A stretch of 64,000 nucleotides of DNA from NCBI GenBank assembly GCA_963850415.1, contig CAWKLE010000004.1, positions 434,001 through 498,000 on the forward strand, written 5' to 3'. Source of the stretch: VAXT01 sp963850415 (GTDB lineage Bacteria > Actinomycetota > Thermoleophilia > Gaiellales > Gaiellaceae). The notes under the pieces are model-generated. The model searched no databases. It was not told where the DNA came from and saw nothing but the letters and a program-made list of their open reading frames with translations. Position 1 is the stretch's first letter. Every line of letters starts with the position of its first letter. The position numbers were made by a program, and so were the translations under genes. This document shows, one piece after another, positions 50,650-57,582 of this stretch.

Positions 50650-51584
50650 AGACACTCGTCCGCAACGAGGCCGGCGTACCGCCGCTCGGAAGCGGCCACG
50701 CTCTCTGCCAGGGATGCGGCGTGCCACTCGTCGTCCGGACCGTCCTGAACACGTTCACGAAGCCGGTGGTCGTCGTCAACGCGACCGGCTGCCTCGAGGT
50801 CGCGACGACGCGCTTCCCCGCGACGGCCTGGAACGTTCCGTGGCTGCACGTCGCGTTCGAGAACTCCGCCGCAGTCGCCAGCGGCGTGGAAAGCGCACAG
50901 CGTGCTCTGCGGCGCCGGCATGCGCTGCCCTCGCAGGACGAGGTCGCAGTCGTCGTCTTCGCGGGCGACGGCGGAACGTACGACATCGGTCTGCAGGCGC
51001 TCTCGGGTGCCCTCGAGCGCGGCCACCGCCTGCTGTTCGTCTGCTACGACAACGAGGCCTACATGAACACGGGCATCCAGCGCTCCGGCGCGACGCCCTT
51101 CGGCGCCTCGACGACGACGAGCCCGAGCGGCGAGGCCAGCCTCGGCAAGGCGCAGCAGCGCAAGGACATGACCGCGATCGCGGTCGCCCACCACGTTCCG
51201 TACGCGGCTCAAGCAGTCGCGTCGCACTGGCAGGACCTGAGCGAGAAGGTGGAGCGGGCTGCGAGCGCGGACGGGCCCGCGTTTCTCAACGTGCTCACCG
51301 ACTGCCCGGTCGGCTGGGGCCACGAGCCGCGCCTGTCGCTGAGGATCCTGAACGCTGCCGTCGACAGCCTCTTCTGGCCCCTCTACGAGGTCGTCGACGG
51401 GCACTATCGATTGACCTACCAGCCCGAAAAGGTCGTGCCCGTCGAAGACTGGCTGCGATCCCAGAAGCGGTTCGCGCACCTGCTACGGCCCGAACATGCC
51501 CCGGTCGTCGATCAGATCCAGCAGCGGGTCGACGCCGACTGGGAAGACCTGCTACGCCACTGCGAAGGAGGTGATCCGGAATGA
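50637..51584 (+). CDS. 2-oxoacid:ferredoxin oxidoreductase beta subunit (TPP-binding)
   Basis: 315 aa from GTG 50637. GHALCQGCGVPLVVRTVLNT (Cys pair for the proximal 4Fe-4S with later Cys), NATGCLEVATTRFPATAW, TPP motif AGDGGTYDIGLQALSGALER to CYDNEAYMNTGIQRSGATPF, PCPVGWG-like DCPVGWGHEP. Matches PorB/VorB. With the gamma, delta and alpha genes forms a complete complex. Substrate not decidable; pyruvate or 2-ketoisovalerate are likely. Confidence 0.92.
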   Translation: MSRLKTLVRNEAGVPPLGSGHALCQGCGVPLVVRTVLNTFTKPVVVVNATGCLEVATTRFPATAWNVPWLHVAFENSAAVASGVESAQRALRRRHALPSQDEVAVVVFAGDGGTYDIGLQALSGALERGHRLLFVCYDNEAYMNTGIQRSGATPFGASTTTSPSGEASLGKAQQRKDMTAIAVAHHVPYAAQAVASHWQDLSEKVERAASADGPAFLNVLTDCPVGWGHEPRLSLRILNAAVDSLFWPLYEVVDGHYRLTYQPEKVVPVEDWLRSQKRFAHLLRPEHAPVVDQIQQRVDADWEDLLRHCEGGDPE

Positions 51585-51790
51585 CGAGGACGTTCGTCGT
51601 CACCTGCAGCGTCCCGGTTTCCGATCTCGACGAGCTCGAGTTGAAGCACGCCGATCACACGATCGCCGTCACCGGCCCGAACGGCTACCGGCACGAGCTC
51701 GAGCTGCCCGACAACGCCGACATGGAGCGTCTCGAGATCGAGCTGCACAAGCACTTCCTCGAGGTCCGGGCGCCCTTGCGGCTCAGGTAG
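51581..51790 (+). CDS. Hsp20-like small protein
   Basis: 69 aa; starts in the ATGA overlap with the beta subunit, so it is the sixth gene of the operon. RTFVVTCSVPVSDLDELELK then HTIAVTGPNGYRHELELPDN and ADMERLEIELHKHFLEVRAP: the last 40 residues follow the alpha-crystallin pattern (nGFRHEFxLPxxxDxxxLxAxxxxxxLxIRxP). It is far shorter than Hsp20 (usually 130-160 aa), lacking the N-terminal arm and first strands. Perhaps protects the oxidoreductase under stress (inference). Ends 8 nt inside the convergent ABC permease gene. Confidence 0.6.
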   Translation: MTRTFVVTCSVPVSDLDELELKHADHTIAVTGPNGYRHELELPDNADMERLEIELHKHFLEVRAPLRLR

Positions 51791-52586
51791 AGAGGTCGCG
51801 GCGCGCGAAGAAGACCGGAGCGAGCGCGAACGCGGCGACGGCCACCGCCAGGAGCACGGCCAAGTGGCCGGCGGAGATGCCGTGGCGGAGTGGGTCGCCG
51901 GCGGCGTAGTGGTAGAAGGGTGAGAGCTTCTGCGGCACCTTCAGCGCATGGACGAGGGGAGCGAGGCCGTTGACGAGGTAGGCGGCGACTCCGGCCGCGG
52001 CCGTCACGCCGATTGCGAGCGCCCGCCTGCCGGTGGCCGCGCCCAGCAGGATCGCGATCGCGCCGTAGGCGAGCGCGAGCAGCACTGCGCTCAACGTCGC
52101 CGCGGCGAGGTGCCACGCCGAGATGTCCATGCCCGTCGCGACGGCGCCGACCCAGAGCGCAAGCCAGAGCACGACGCCCAGGCCGGCGAGCTCGAGCCCG
52201 AGCGCGACCGCCTTCTCGAGCACCACTCGCGTCCGCGAGACGGGATTGGCGAGCAGCAGCTCGAGCGTGCCGCGCTCCTCCTCGCCCGCGATCGCGCCGG
52301 CGCCGGTGCCGATGGCGGCGACGAGCAGCAGCAGCGGCACCATCAACGAGAAGAGCTCGATCCCGAGATACCCGGCGGCCGACGAGTAGTCGACGGCGCC
52401 GCCGAAGGCGATGAACGCCTGCAACGCCTCTGGATAGTCCTGGGCCAGCTTGTTCAGGCTCGGATTCGAGTGCACCGTCGGGTAGACGGAGACGATCAGC
52501 GAGACGAACCCGATCAGTCCCAGGCTCCACCAGAGGAATCCCCGGCGGATGTCGCGCAGGCTCTTGAGGGCGACGCTACGCAGCAT
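51783..52586 (-). CDS. ABC-2 type transporter permease
   Basis: 267 aa, six predicted TM segments (WWSLGLIGFVSLIVSVY; LFSLMVPLLLLVAAIGTGA; LGVVLWLALWVGAVATGM; VLLALAYGAIAILLGAA; AIGVTAAAGVAAYLVNGLA; LAVLLAVAVAAFALAPVFF). The loop IAGEEERGTLELLLANPVSR (E-E-R-x-x-G-T-L-E-x-L-L) is the ABC-2 export signature. Partner of the ATPase upstream, overlapping it by 11 nt. Cargo unknown. Confidence 0.88.
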   Translation of the reverse strand: MLRSVALKSLRDIRRGFLWWSLGLIGFVSLIVSVYPTVHSNPSLNKLAQDYPEALQAFIAFGGAVDYSSAAGYLGIELFSLMVPLLLLVAAIGTGAGAIAGEEERGTLELLLANPVSRTRVVLEKAVALGLELAGLGVVLWLALWVGAVATGMDISAWHLAAATLSAVLLALAYGAIAILLGAATGRRALAIGVTAAAGVAAYLVNGLAPLVHALKVPQKLSPFYHYAAGDPLRHGISAGHLAVLLAVAVAAFALAPVFFARRDLST

Positions 52587-53478
52587 CCGGCTTCTCTCCG
52601 CGGTACCGCGCCAGGAAGACGTCCTCGAGGTCGGCCTCGTGGACGTCCAGCGCCTTGACGTGGAATCGCGCCAGCGTCTTCAGGAGCGGGTCGATCTCCC
52701 CCTCCAGGCCGAAACGGATGACGTCGCCGTGCCGGTCGAGCAGGCGCACTCCGGGCAGGCCCTCGAATGCGTCCGGCGGCGGCGGCTCCGCAAAGGTCGC
52801 TTCCACGGTCGTGAACGCCCGGCCTCGCAGGTTGTCGACCGTGTCGACGAGCTCGAGCCGCCCTTCGCGGATGAGGCCGACCCGATCCGCCACGTGCTGC
52901 ACCTCGGACAGGACGTGAGACGAGAGGAAGACCGTTCCGCCGCGCGTGGTCGCCTCCGAAACGAGTTCGTAGAACGTCTCCTGCACGAGCGGATCGAGCC
53001 CGCTCGTCGGCTCGTCGAGGACGAGTAGGTCGGGGTCGTGCATGAACGCCTGGACGAGGCCGACCTTCTGCCGGTTCCCGCGCGAGAGCTCCTTGATCCG
53101 GCGGTCGAGATCGAGGTCGAGCCTCGCGGCAAGCTGCTCGGCGCCCGAGAGGCCGCGGACGCCGCGCAGGTGCCCGAAGAAGCGAAGCAGTTCGCTCCCC
53201 GTCATCCGCTCGTACAGGCGCAGGTCGCCGGGCAGGTAGCCGAGCCGGCGGCGAATCGCGACGCTGTCCCGCCTCGAATCGAGCCCGAACACGCTCAGCC
53301 TGCCGCTGGTCGGCCTGATCAGGTCGAGCAGGAGGCGGATCGTCGTCGTCTTCCCCGCGCCGTTCGGGCCGAGGAACCCGAACACCTCGCCGGCCTCGAC
53401 CGAGAAGTCGACGCCGGCGATGCCACGGTTCTGCCCGTAGTTCTTGGTCAGCTGCTCGGCACGGACGACCTCGGCCAC
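52576..53478 (-). CDS. ABC transporter ATP-binding protein
   Basis: 300 aa. Walker A GFLGPNGAGKTTTIRLLLDL, Q-loop region DLIRPTSGRL, signature KELSRGNRQKVGLVQAFMHD (SRGNRQ variant), Walker B DLLVLDEPTSGLDPLVQE, H-loop VFLSSHVLSEVQHV. The C-terminal 80 residues (FAEPPPPDAFEGLPGV, ALDVHEADLEDVFLARYRGE) are typical of ABC-2 drug/antibiotic exporter ATPases. Works with the permease downstream. GTG/ATG start at 53478. Confidence 0.92.
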   Translation of the reverse strand: MAEVVRAEQLTKNYGQNRGIAGVDFSVEAGEVFGFLGPNGAGKTTTIRLLLDLIRPTSGRLSVFGLDSRRDSVAIRRRLGYLPGDLRLYERMTGSELLRFFGHLRGVRGLSGAEQLAARLDLDLDRRIKELSRGNRQKVGLVQAFMHDPDLLVLDEPTSGLDPLVQETFYELVSEATTRGGTVFLSSHVLSEVQHVADRVGLIREGRLELVDTVDNLRGRAFTTVEATFAEPPPPDAFEGLPGVRLLDRHGDVIRFGLEGEIDPLLKTLARFHVKALDVHEADLEDVFLARYRGEKPDAA

Positions 53479-53497
53479 GCAGAGAGCATCACACGCG

Positions 53498-54577
53498 TTA
53501 TGCGGCAGTCGCCACCTCCAGGCGCAGCCTCCCGACGTCCGCGGGCCGATTCGAGGCTAGGGCGGCGACGAGCTTCCCACCGGTGGCCCGGTAGCGCGCG
53601 ACGAACGAGTCCTGCGAGCCCTCGACCTCGACCTCGTCCGCATACGTCGTGTCGCCGACCAGCTGCAGCCGGAGGCCGAACTGATCGGACCAGAAGAAGG
53701 GCGGCTGGCGTGGGAGCGGATCGAGCCCGAGCAGGCTCCTGGCGGTCTCGACGGCCTCCGCGGCAGCGCCGGTCCAGTGCCCGTGGCTGCCGGCGTTGTC
53801 GCCGCACGTGTAGATCGGAGGCTCGGTGCCGCGGCCGAGCTCGTGCGCAGGCGCGACGCCCACGGCCACGAGCACGACGTCGGACTCGATCACGGTCCCA
53901 TCGGTGAGGACGACCGCATCGACGCGTCCGGCGGACGTCTCCCGGAACCCGGCCGCGGCCGTCTCGGTACGGATGTCGACGCCGTGGTCGCGATACCTGC
54001 GCGCAAGCCGGCCGCCGAGCTCCGGGCCGAGCGCCCGCTCGAACGGAGCCGATCCCGCCTCGAGCAACGTCACGTCGACTCCGAGCGAGCGGGCGGTCGA
54101 GGCGACCTCTGCGCCGACGAAGCCGCCGCCGACGATTGCAAGGCGGGCTCCCGGGAGCAGCTCGTCACGAAGCGCCTCGGCGTCGGCCAGCGTGCGTAGG
54201 ACGTGCACGCCCGCAGGCGACGTGAATGGAAGCTGCCGCGGCCGGGCGCCGGTGGCGAGGACGAGCGTGTCCCAGCCGAGCTCGAGCCCCGAGCTCGTCG
54301 TCACGGTCCTTCTCGTTCGATCGACAGAGTCCACGCGCTGTCCGAGCACGAGCTCGATCCGTTGCTCGGCCCAGAACGACCGGGGACGCAACAGCAGGTC
54401 CTCGGCGTTCTTCGAGCCGGCGAGGAACTCCTTCGAGAGCGCGGGCCGCTCGTAGGGCGCGACGGGCTCCTCGCCGACGAGCACGAGGTCGCCGTCGAAC
54501 CCCTCTGCGCGGAGTGTCTCTGCGCAGCGCGCCCCCGCCAGGCCCGCGCCCACGATGACGACCGAGCGACCGTTCAT
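53498..54577 (-). CDS. FAD-dependent NAD(P)H:ferredoxin reductase
   Basis: 359 aa. VVIVGAGLAGARCAETLRAE (FAD), VGEEPVAPYERPALSKEFLA (YxRPxLSK of the ferredoxin/rubredoxin reductase family), VLATGARPRQLPF, LAIVGGGFVGAEVASTARSL (NAD(P)), ESDVVLVAVGVAPAHELG, PPIYTCGDNAG (FAD). This is the reductase partner of small 3Fe-4S/4Fe-4S ferredoxins that feed P450s and oxygenases. It overlaps the ferredoxin gene by 1 nt (TGATG), so the two act together. Here the acceptor is probably the membrane haem protein of the same operon (inference). Confidence 0.9.
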   Translation of the reverse strand: MNGRSVVIVGAGLAGARCAETLRAEGFDGDLVLVGEEPVAPYERPALSKEFLAGSKNAEDLLLRPRSFWAEQRIELVLGQRVDSVDRTRRTVTTSSGLELGWDTLVLATGARPRQLPFTSPAGVHVLRTLADAEALRDELLPGARLAIVGGGFVGAEVASTARSLGVDVTLLEAGSAPFERALGPELGGRLARRYRDHGVDIRTETAAAGFRETSAGRVDAVVLTDGTVIESDVVLVAVGVAPAHELGRGTEPPIYTCGDNAGSHGHWTGAAAEAVETARSLLGLDPLPRQPPFFWSDQFGLRLQLVGDTTYADEVEVEGSQDSFVARYRATGGKLVAALASNRPADVGRLRLEVATAA

Positions 54578-54780
54578 CAGGCCGCCTCCGCCTCTTCCTC
54601 GATCACGGTGATCGCAGCCATCGGACAGGCCGCCGCCGCATCGAGCACGGCCGGGTCGTCCGTCACTCCGACGCGAGCCGTTGCGTTTCCGCTCGCGTCG
54701 AGCTCGATCACCTCCGGGGCAAGGTCGGCGCAGGCGCCGAAGCCGCTACACAGTGAGCGGTCGATCTGAATTCGGTACAT
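54577..54780 (-). CDS. single-cluster ferredoxin
   Basis: 67 aa; AAAGGAGG ahead of ATG 54780. Cys motif SLCSGFGACADLAPEVIELD ... AAAACPMAAI: three Cys (C-x5-C-x(n)-C-P), with Gly/Ala at the fourth place, suggesting a 3Fe-4S cluster as in P450-type ferredoxins. Sits between the membrane haem-protein gene, whose end it overlaps by 35 nt, and the reductase. Confidence 0.92.
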   Translation of the reverse strand: MYRIQIDRSLCSGFGACADLAPEVIELDASGNATARVGVTDDPAVLDAAAACPMAAITVIEEEAEAA

Positions 54781-55330
54781 GGTTTCCTCCTTTGGTCGCT
54801 GGTCGAACGGGACGGTTGAAAGCGCGCCACGCGGTCGCGAAGACGACCGAGCCGACGGCGCCGACGTAGAGCGCGAAGGCCCACGGCGTCGGCGTGTCGG
54901 TCCCCGCGGCCAGGCCGTGAACCGTGGCCAGCGCGAAGATTCCGAACGTCGCCCAGTGCAGGCGCCGCCAGGCACGCATGCCGATGCGCTTGCGCAGCGG
55001 AAACGAGACGATGATCAGAGCCATCAGATTCGCGGCCACGACGCCGAGCGCCGTCCAGAGCGGCCGGTACGGCGCCAGCCCCGGCACCAGGAGCGCCGCC
55101 AGGCTGATGTGCACGGTCGAGTCGAGCACGAGCGTGAGCCCGTGCAGGGCTACCGCGCCGAGTCCCAGGAAGGCGAGAAAGCGGTGCGTGTCCGTGACCG
55201 CGGCGGCGCTCAGGGCGCGCCCGAACGGCCGGGACTTGAGGACGAGGCCGGCGAGCACGGACATCGTCAGCAGGACGTAGGCGGTCAGGCCGCTCGCCCG
55301 CGCGAGGATCCAGAACGTCGGGTCTCTCAT
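54746..55330 (-). CDS. ferric-reductase-like transmembrane haem protein
   Basis: 194 aa, about six TM segments: FWILARASGLTAYVLLTMSV, VLKSRPF, DTHRFLAFLGLGAVALHGLT (His pair candidates), LAPYRPLWTALGVVAANLMA, RAWRRLHWATFGIFALATVH (second His pair) and WAFALYVGAVGSVVFATAW. The pattern His-x13-His in two helices is that of ferric reductase/MsrQ-like cytochrome b domains. ATG 55330 overlaps the ApbE gene stop (ATGA). The cytoplasmic FAD/NAD domain of classical ferric reductases is absent; the separate reductase and ferredoxin genes may replace it. Confidence 0.8.
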   Translation of the reverse strand: MRDPTFWILARASGLTAYVLLTMSVLAGLVLKSRPFGRALSAAAVTDTHRFLAFLGLGAVALHGLTLVLDSTVHISLAALLVPGLAPYRPLWTALGVVAANLMALIIVSFPLRKRIGMRAWRRLHWATFGIFALATVHGLAAGTDTPTPWAFALYVGAVGSVVFATAWRAFNRPVRPATKGGNHVPNSDRPLTV

Positions 55331-56172
55331 CGGAGGCCCCCTGCGAGGCGGGTTCGCCCGTCCGCCGTCACGAGCACACACGGCAGCCCGCGCTCGTCGG
55401 CCTCCTCGACCGCCTGCTCTTCGCCGACGAGGAAGAGCGCCTTCGCCCACACCTCCGCCTGGATGGAATCGGAGGCGACGACGGTCAGCCGCAGCAGATC
55501 GCTGGCCGACGGGTCGCCGGTGTTCGGGTCGATCAGGTGGTGGAGCTCCCGGCCGTTCCTGCGCCAGCGCCGGCGATCGCGCCCCGAAGTGGCCAGCGCG
55601 CCCGAGGCGAGCTCGAGCGTGAGAGACCCGTCGGCCGTCTCCACGCCCACGGGCCACGTGCCGCCGTTGACGGCCACGTCTCCGCCGGCGTTGACGAGCG
55701 CCGGGCCCGCTGCGCCCAGCAACCGAGCCGCCCGTGCAGCCGCGTAGCCCTTGCCGATGCCCCCGAAGTCGAGCCGAACCCGGGCGTCCAGCTCGATCCG
55801 GCGCCCGTCGACGCGAACGGAGCCGCCGCACGAGGAGCCGACGACCACGGCCGTCCCGTTCTGAGGCACCTGCTCGAACGAGCGGTCGTACCCGGCCGAG
55901 ACGACAGCGTCGTGGACCGTGGGGTCGAAACGGCCGCCCGTCTCTTCCCGGGCCTCCAGCGCGAGAGCAACGATCTCCCGCAGCTCGGGCCCGGCCTCGA
56001 GCGAGCCCGCCTCGTTCAGACGAGAGAGCTCCGACTCCGGGCGGAAGCGGGAGAGGATCGCCTCGAGCCGATGGAACTCGTCCTCGGTGGCGGCCAGAGC
56101 CTCTCCCGCTTCTGCAGCGTCGACCAGGAGCTCGATGTCCGTGCCCATCGCCCGGAACCGCCGCGCCTCCAT
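55327..56172 (-). CDS. apbE: FAD:protein FMN transferase (ApbE)
   Basis: 281 aa. MEARRFRAMGTDIELLVDAA start; FDPTVHDAVVSAGYDRSFEQ; LDFGGIGKGYAAARAARLLG (K-G-Y with catalytic metal Asp region); LVNAGGDVAVNGG; ELHHLIDPNTGDPSASDLLR (H-x-I-x-P-x-T-G); TVVASDSIQAEVWAKALFLV (late Asp/Thr metal site replaced partly by Ser). These are the ApbE motifs for Mg2+-dependent transfer of FMN from FAD to a Thr/Ser of an FMN-bind domain protein. No signal peptide is visible, so it may act in the cytoplasm or be secreted otherwise. The flavin acceptor is not evident in this operon. Confidence 0.9.
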   Translation of the reverse strand: MEARRFRAMGTDIELLVDAAEAGEALAATEDEFHRLEAILSRFRPESELSRLNEAGSLEAGPELREIVALALEAREETGGRFDPTVHDAVVSAGYDRSFEQVPQNGTAVVVGSSCGGSVRVDGRRIELDARVRLDFGGIGKGYAAARAARLLGAAGPALVNAGGDVAVNGGTWPVGVETADGSLTLELASGALATSGRDRRRWRRNGRELHHLIDPNTGDPSASDLLRLTVVASDSIQAEVWAKALFLVGEEQAVEEADERGLPCVLVTADGRTRLAGGLR

Positions 56173-56504
56173 CACGAGGTCCTCGTGATGGTCAGGGGCG
56201 GGAGGCTGACGACTCGGACAGAAGGAGCCGCTGCGGCGGCCAGTTGCGCCTTGCGCGCAGTCGCGATCTGCGACTGCCGCTTGCGAAGCTGGACTTGGTA
56301 GACGGCCCAGCGGTGCCGCACGAGCCGTTGCACCACGGCACCCTCGTGCCGGAGGCGCTGCTCGCGGGCGGCCAGAGCGGTGAGCCGCGGATCCTTCTGG
56401 GTCCCGCTCGCCGCCCAGGGACGCGCTCCGATCGTCGCCCACACCAGGAAGAACACGAACAGGGCGAGAGCGAGCGAGTACAGGCGGGCGACGTGGCTAG
56501 TCAT
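56172..56504 (-). CDS. single-TM protein with coiled coil
   Basis: 110 aa. N-terminal TM RLYSLALALFVFFLVWATIG, then a charged helix DPRLTALAAREQRLRHEGAV, QRLVRHRWAVYQVQLRKRQS and a tail ending SLPPLTITRTS. Overlaps the neighbours by 1 and 8 nt, so it belongs to the ApbE operon. It could be a scaffold or the flavinylation target, but no [S/T]GA[T/S]xT site is seen. Unknown. Confidence 0.6.
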   Translation of the reverse strand: MTSHVARLYSLALALFVFFLVWATIGARPWAASGTQKDPRLTALAAREQRLRHEGAVVQRLVRHRWAVYQVQLRKRQSQIATARKAQLAAAAAPSVRVVSLPPLTITRTS

Positions 56505-56841
56505 CGCCGCCCTCCTGCTCGTGCTCGGACTCGTGGTGGCTGTTGTGTCGCACGACGACGACCGGAGCCGGCCGCTGATACACGATCCGCGGAGCCTGTG
56601 CTCCGCTCGAACCGTGCGCCGCCGGAACTGCCGGCAGGGCCGGAGGCTTGTCCCGGCGAGCTCGCGCGATCTGTCGCGCGACCTTGTCGAGCCGGTGCGC
56701 CCGCGCGGAGATGGCCGCGCTCGAGGCGCCCGGCTTCGCCGACGTGGTCTGGAGCCCGGCCGTGCGGGTGGCCGCGGCCACTCCGAGCGCGCCCGAGACA
56801 CCGAGGATTAGCGCTACGACTGTGACGTGGATCTTGTTCAT
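56497..56841 (-). CDS. exported small protein heading the ApbE operon
   Basis: 114 aa. Signal-like N-terminus NKIHVTVVALILGVSGALGV, then an Ala/Arg-rich helical part (SAAISARAHRLDKVARQIAR), a proline-rich stretch and a His/Glu-rich C-terminus (RHNSHHESEHEQEGGDD) that could bind metal. First gene of the operon; 54 nt upstream begins the CGGG-TTA-CCGG element and the 16-bp direct repeats. Unknown function. Confidence 0.55.
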   Translation of the reverse strand: MNKIHVTVVALILGVSGALGVAAATRTAGLQTTSAKPGASSAAISARAHRLDKVARQIARARRDKPPALPAVPAAHGSSGAQAPRIVYQRPAPVVVVRHNSHHESEHEQEGGDD

Positions 56842-56894
56842 CTCGAACCTCCAGTGCTTGACGCTTTCGACGGTAGGCGGGCGCGCCCAAGCTG

Positions 56895-56905
56895 CGGGTT
56901 ACCGG
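56895..56905. promoter_or_regulatory. palindrome-like element CGGGTTACCGG (site 7)
   Basis: 54 nt upstream of the ApbE operon start (56841). Same CGGGTTACCG as site 3 read on the other strand. Confidence 0.4.
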
Positions 56906-56906
56906 T

Positions 56907-56954
56907 CGGCAAAGGTTCGGCAGGCCCCGGCAAAGGTTCGGCAAAGTCGGCAAA
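56907..56954. repeat. direct repeats CGGCAAAGGTTCGGCA at 21-bp period
   Basis: Two exact 16-nt copies (56907-56922, 56928-56943) and a third 7-nt start CGGCAAA (56948-56954). Spacing 21 and 20 bp puts them on one face of the helix. Lies in the 261-nt gap between the ApbE operon and osmC. Confidence 0.6.
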
Positions 56955-57005
56955 CCGACCGGGCCGGCCACACGTATGGCGTCCCGAGCGGCACGTCCCG
57001 AAGGC

Positions 57006-57027
57006 GATGCTGCGGAAAACCCGCATC
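57006..57027. promoter_or_regulatory. inverted repeat GATGC-TGCGG/CCGCA-TC upstream of osmC
   Basis: TGCGG-AAAAC-CCGCA with extended ATC/GAT ends, 76 nt upstream of ATG 57103; a looser relative of site 2. Confidence 0.4.
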
Positions 57028-57102
57028 TCGATCCGCCCCGCCACCGATGCCGGGACCGGCGTTCAGGGCGACAGTCAGGGCATCGACACGCAGGAGGTTC
57101 CG

Positions 57103-57567
57103 ATGAGCATCACCAAAGATTTCCGTTACGAGGTCGGCGTCGCCTGGGAAGGCGACCGGATCACGAGTGTCACGTCGCCGGAAAAGCCGAAGCTCACGGT
57201 GGCCACGCCGCCCGAGTTCAAGAACGGCGTTACGGGCGTCTGGTCACCCGAGGACCTGCTCGTCGCCTCTGTCGCATCGTGCTATGCCGTGACGCTGGTT
57301 GCCGTCGCTGAGCGACGCGATCTGCCGCTCCACGACCTGCACGTCAGCGGCACGGGCCATCTGACGAAGCGTGACGACGGTCGCTTCGGCTTCGTGGCGA
57401 TCGAGCTCACGGCCACGATCCGGACCGACGAGCCGGCCCTCGACGCGATCCAGCGGACGGCGCGGTACGCCGAGCGAGCGTGCCTGGTCACGATGGCGCT
57501 CGACGTTCCGGTGCACATCGAGGTCGTCGTGCAGCCGGTGACCGCCGCCCACCCGGTGGTCGCGTAA
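57103..57567 (+). CDS. OsmC/Ohr family peroxiredoxin
   Basis: 154 aa; CAGGAGG ahead of ATG 57103. VGVAWEGDRITSVTSPEKPK, SPEDLLVASVASCYAVTLVA (first catalytic Cys) and YAERACLVTMALDVPVHIEV (second Cys): the two-Cys arrangement of OsmC/Ohr thiol peroxidases that reduce organic hydroperoxides. Cytoplasmic. Upstream inverted repeat and direct repeats suggest regulation. Confidence 0.88.
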   Translation: MSITKDFRYEVGVAWEGDRITSVTSPEKPKLTVATPPEFKNGVTGVWSPEDLLVASVASCYAVTLVAVAERRDLPLHDLHVSGTGHLTKRDDGRFGFVAIELTATIRTDEPALDAIQRTARYAERACLVTMALDVPVHIEVVVQPVTAAHPVVA

Positions 57568-57582
57568 GGGCTGCGCCTGAGG

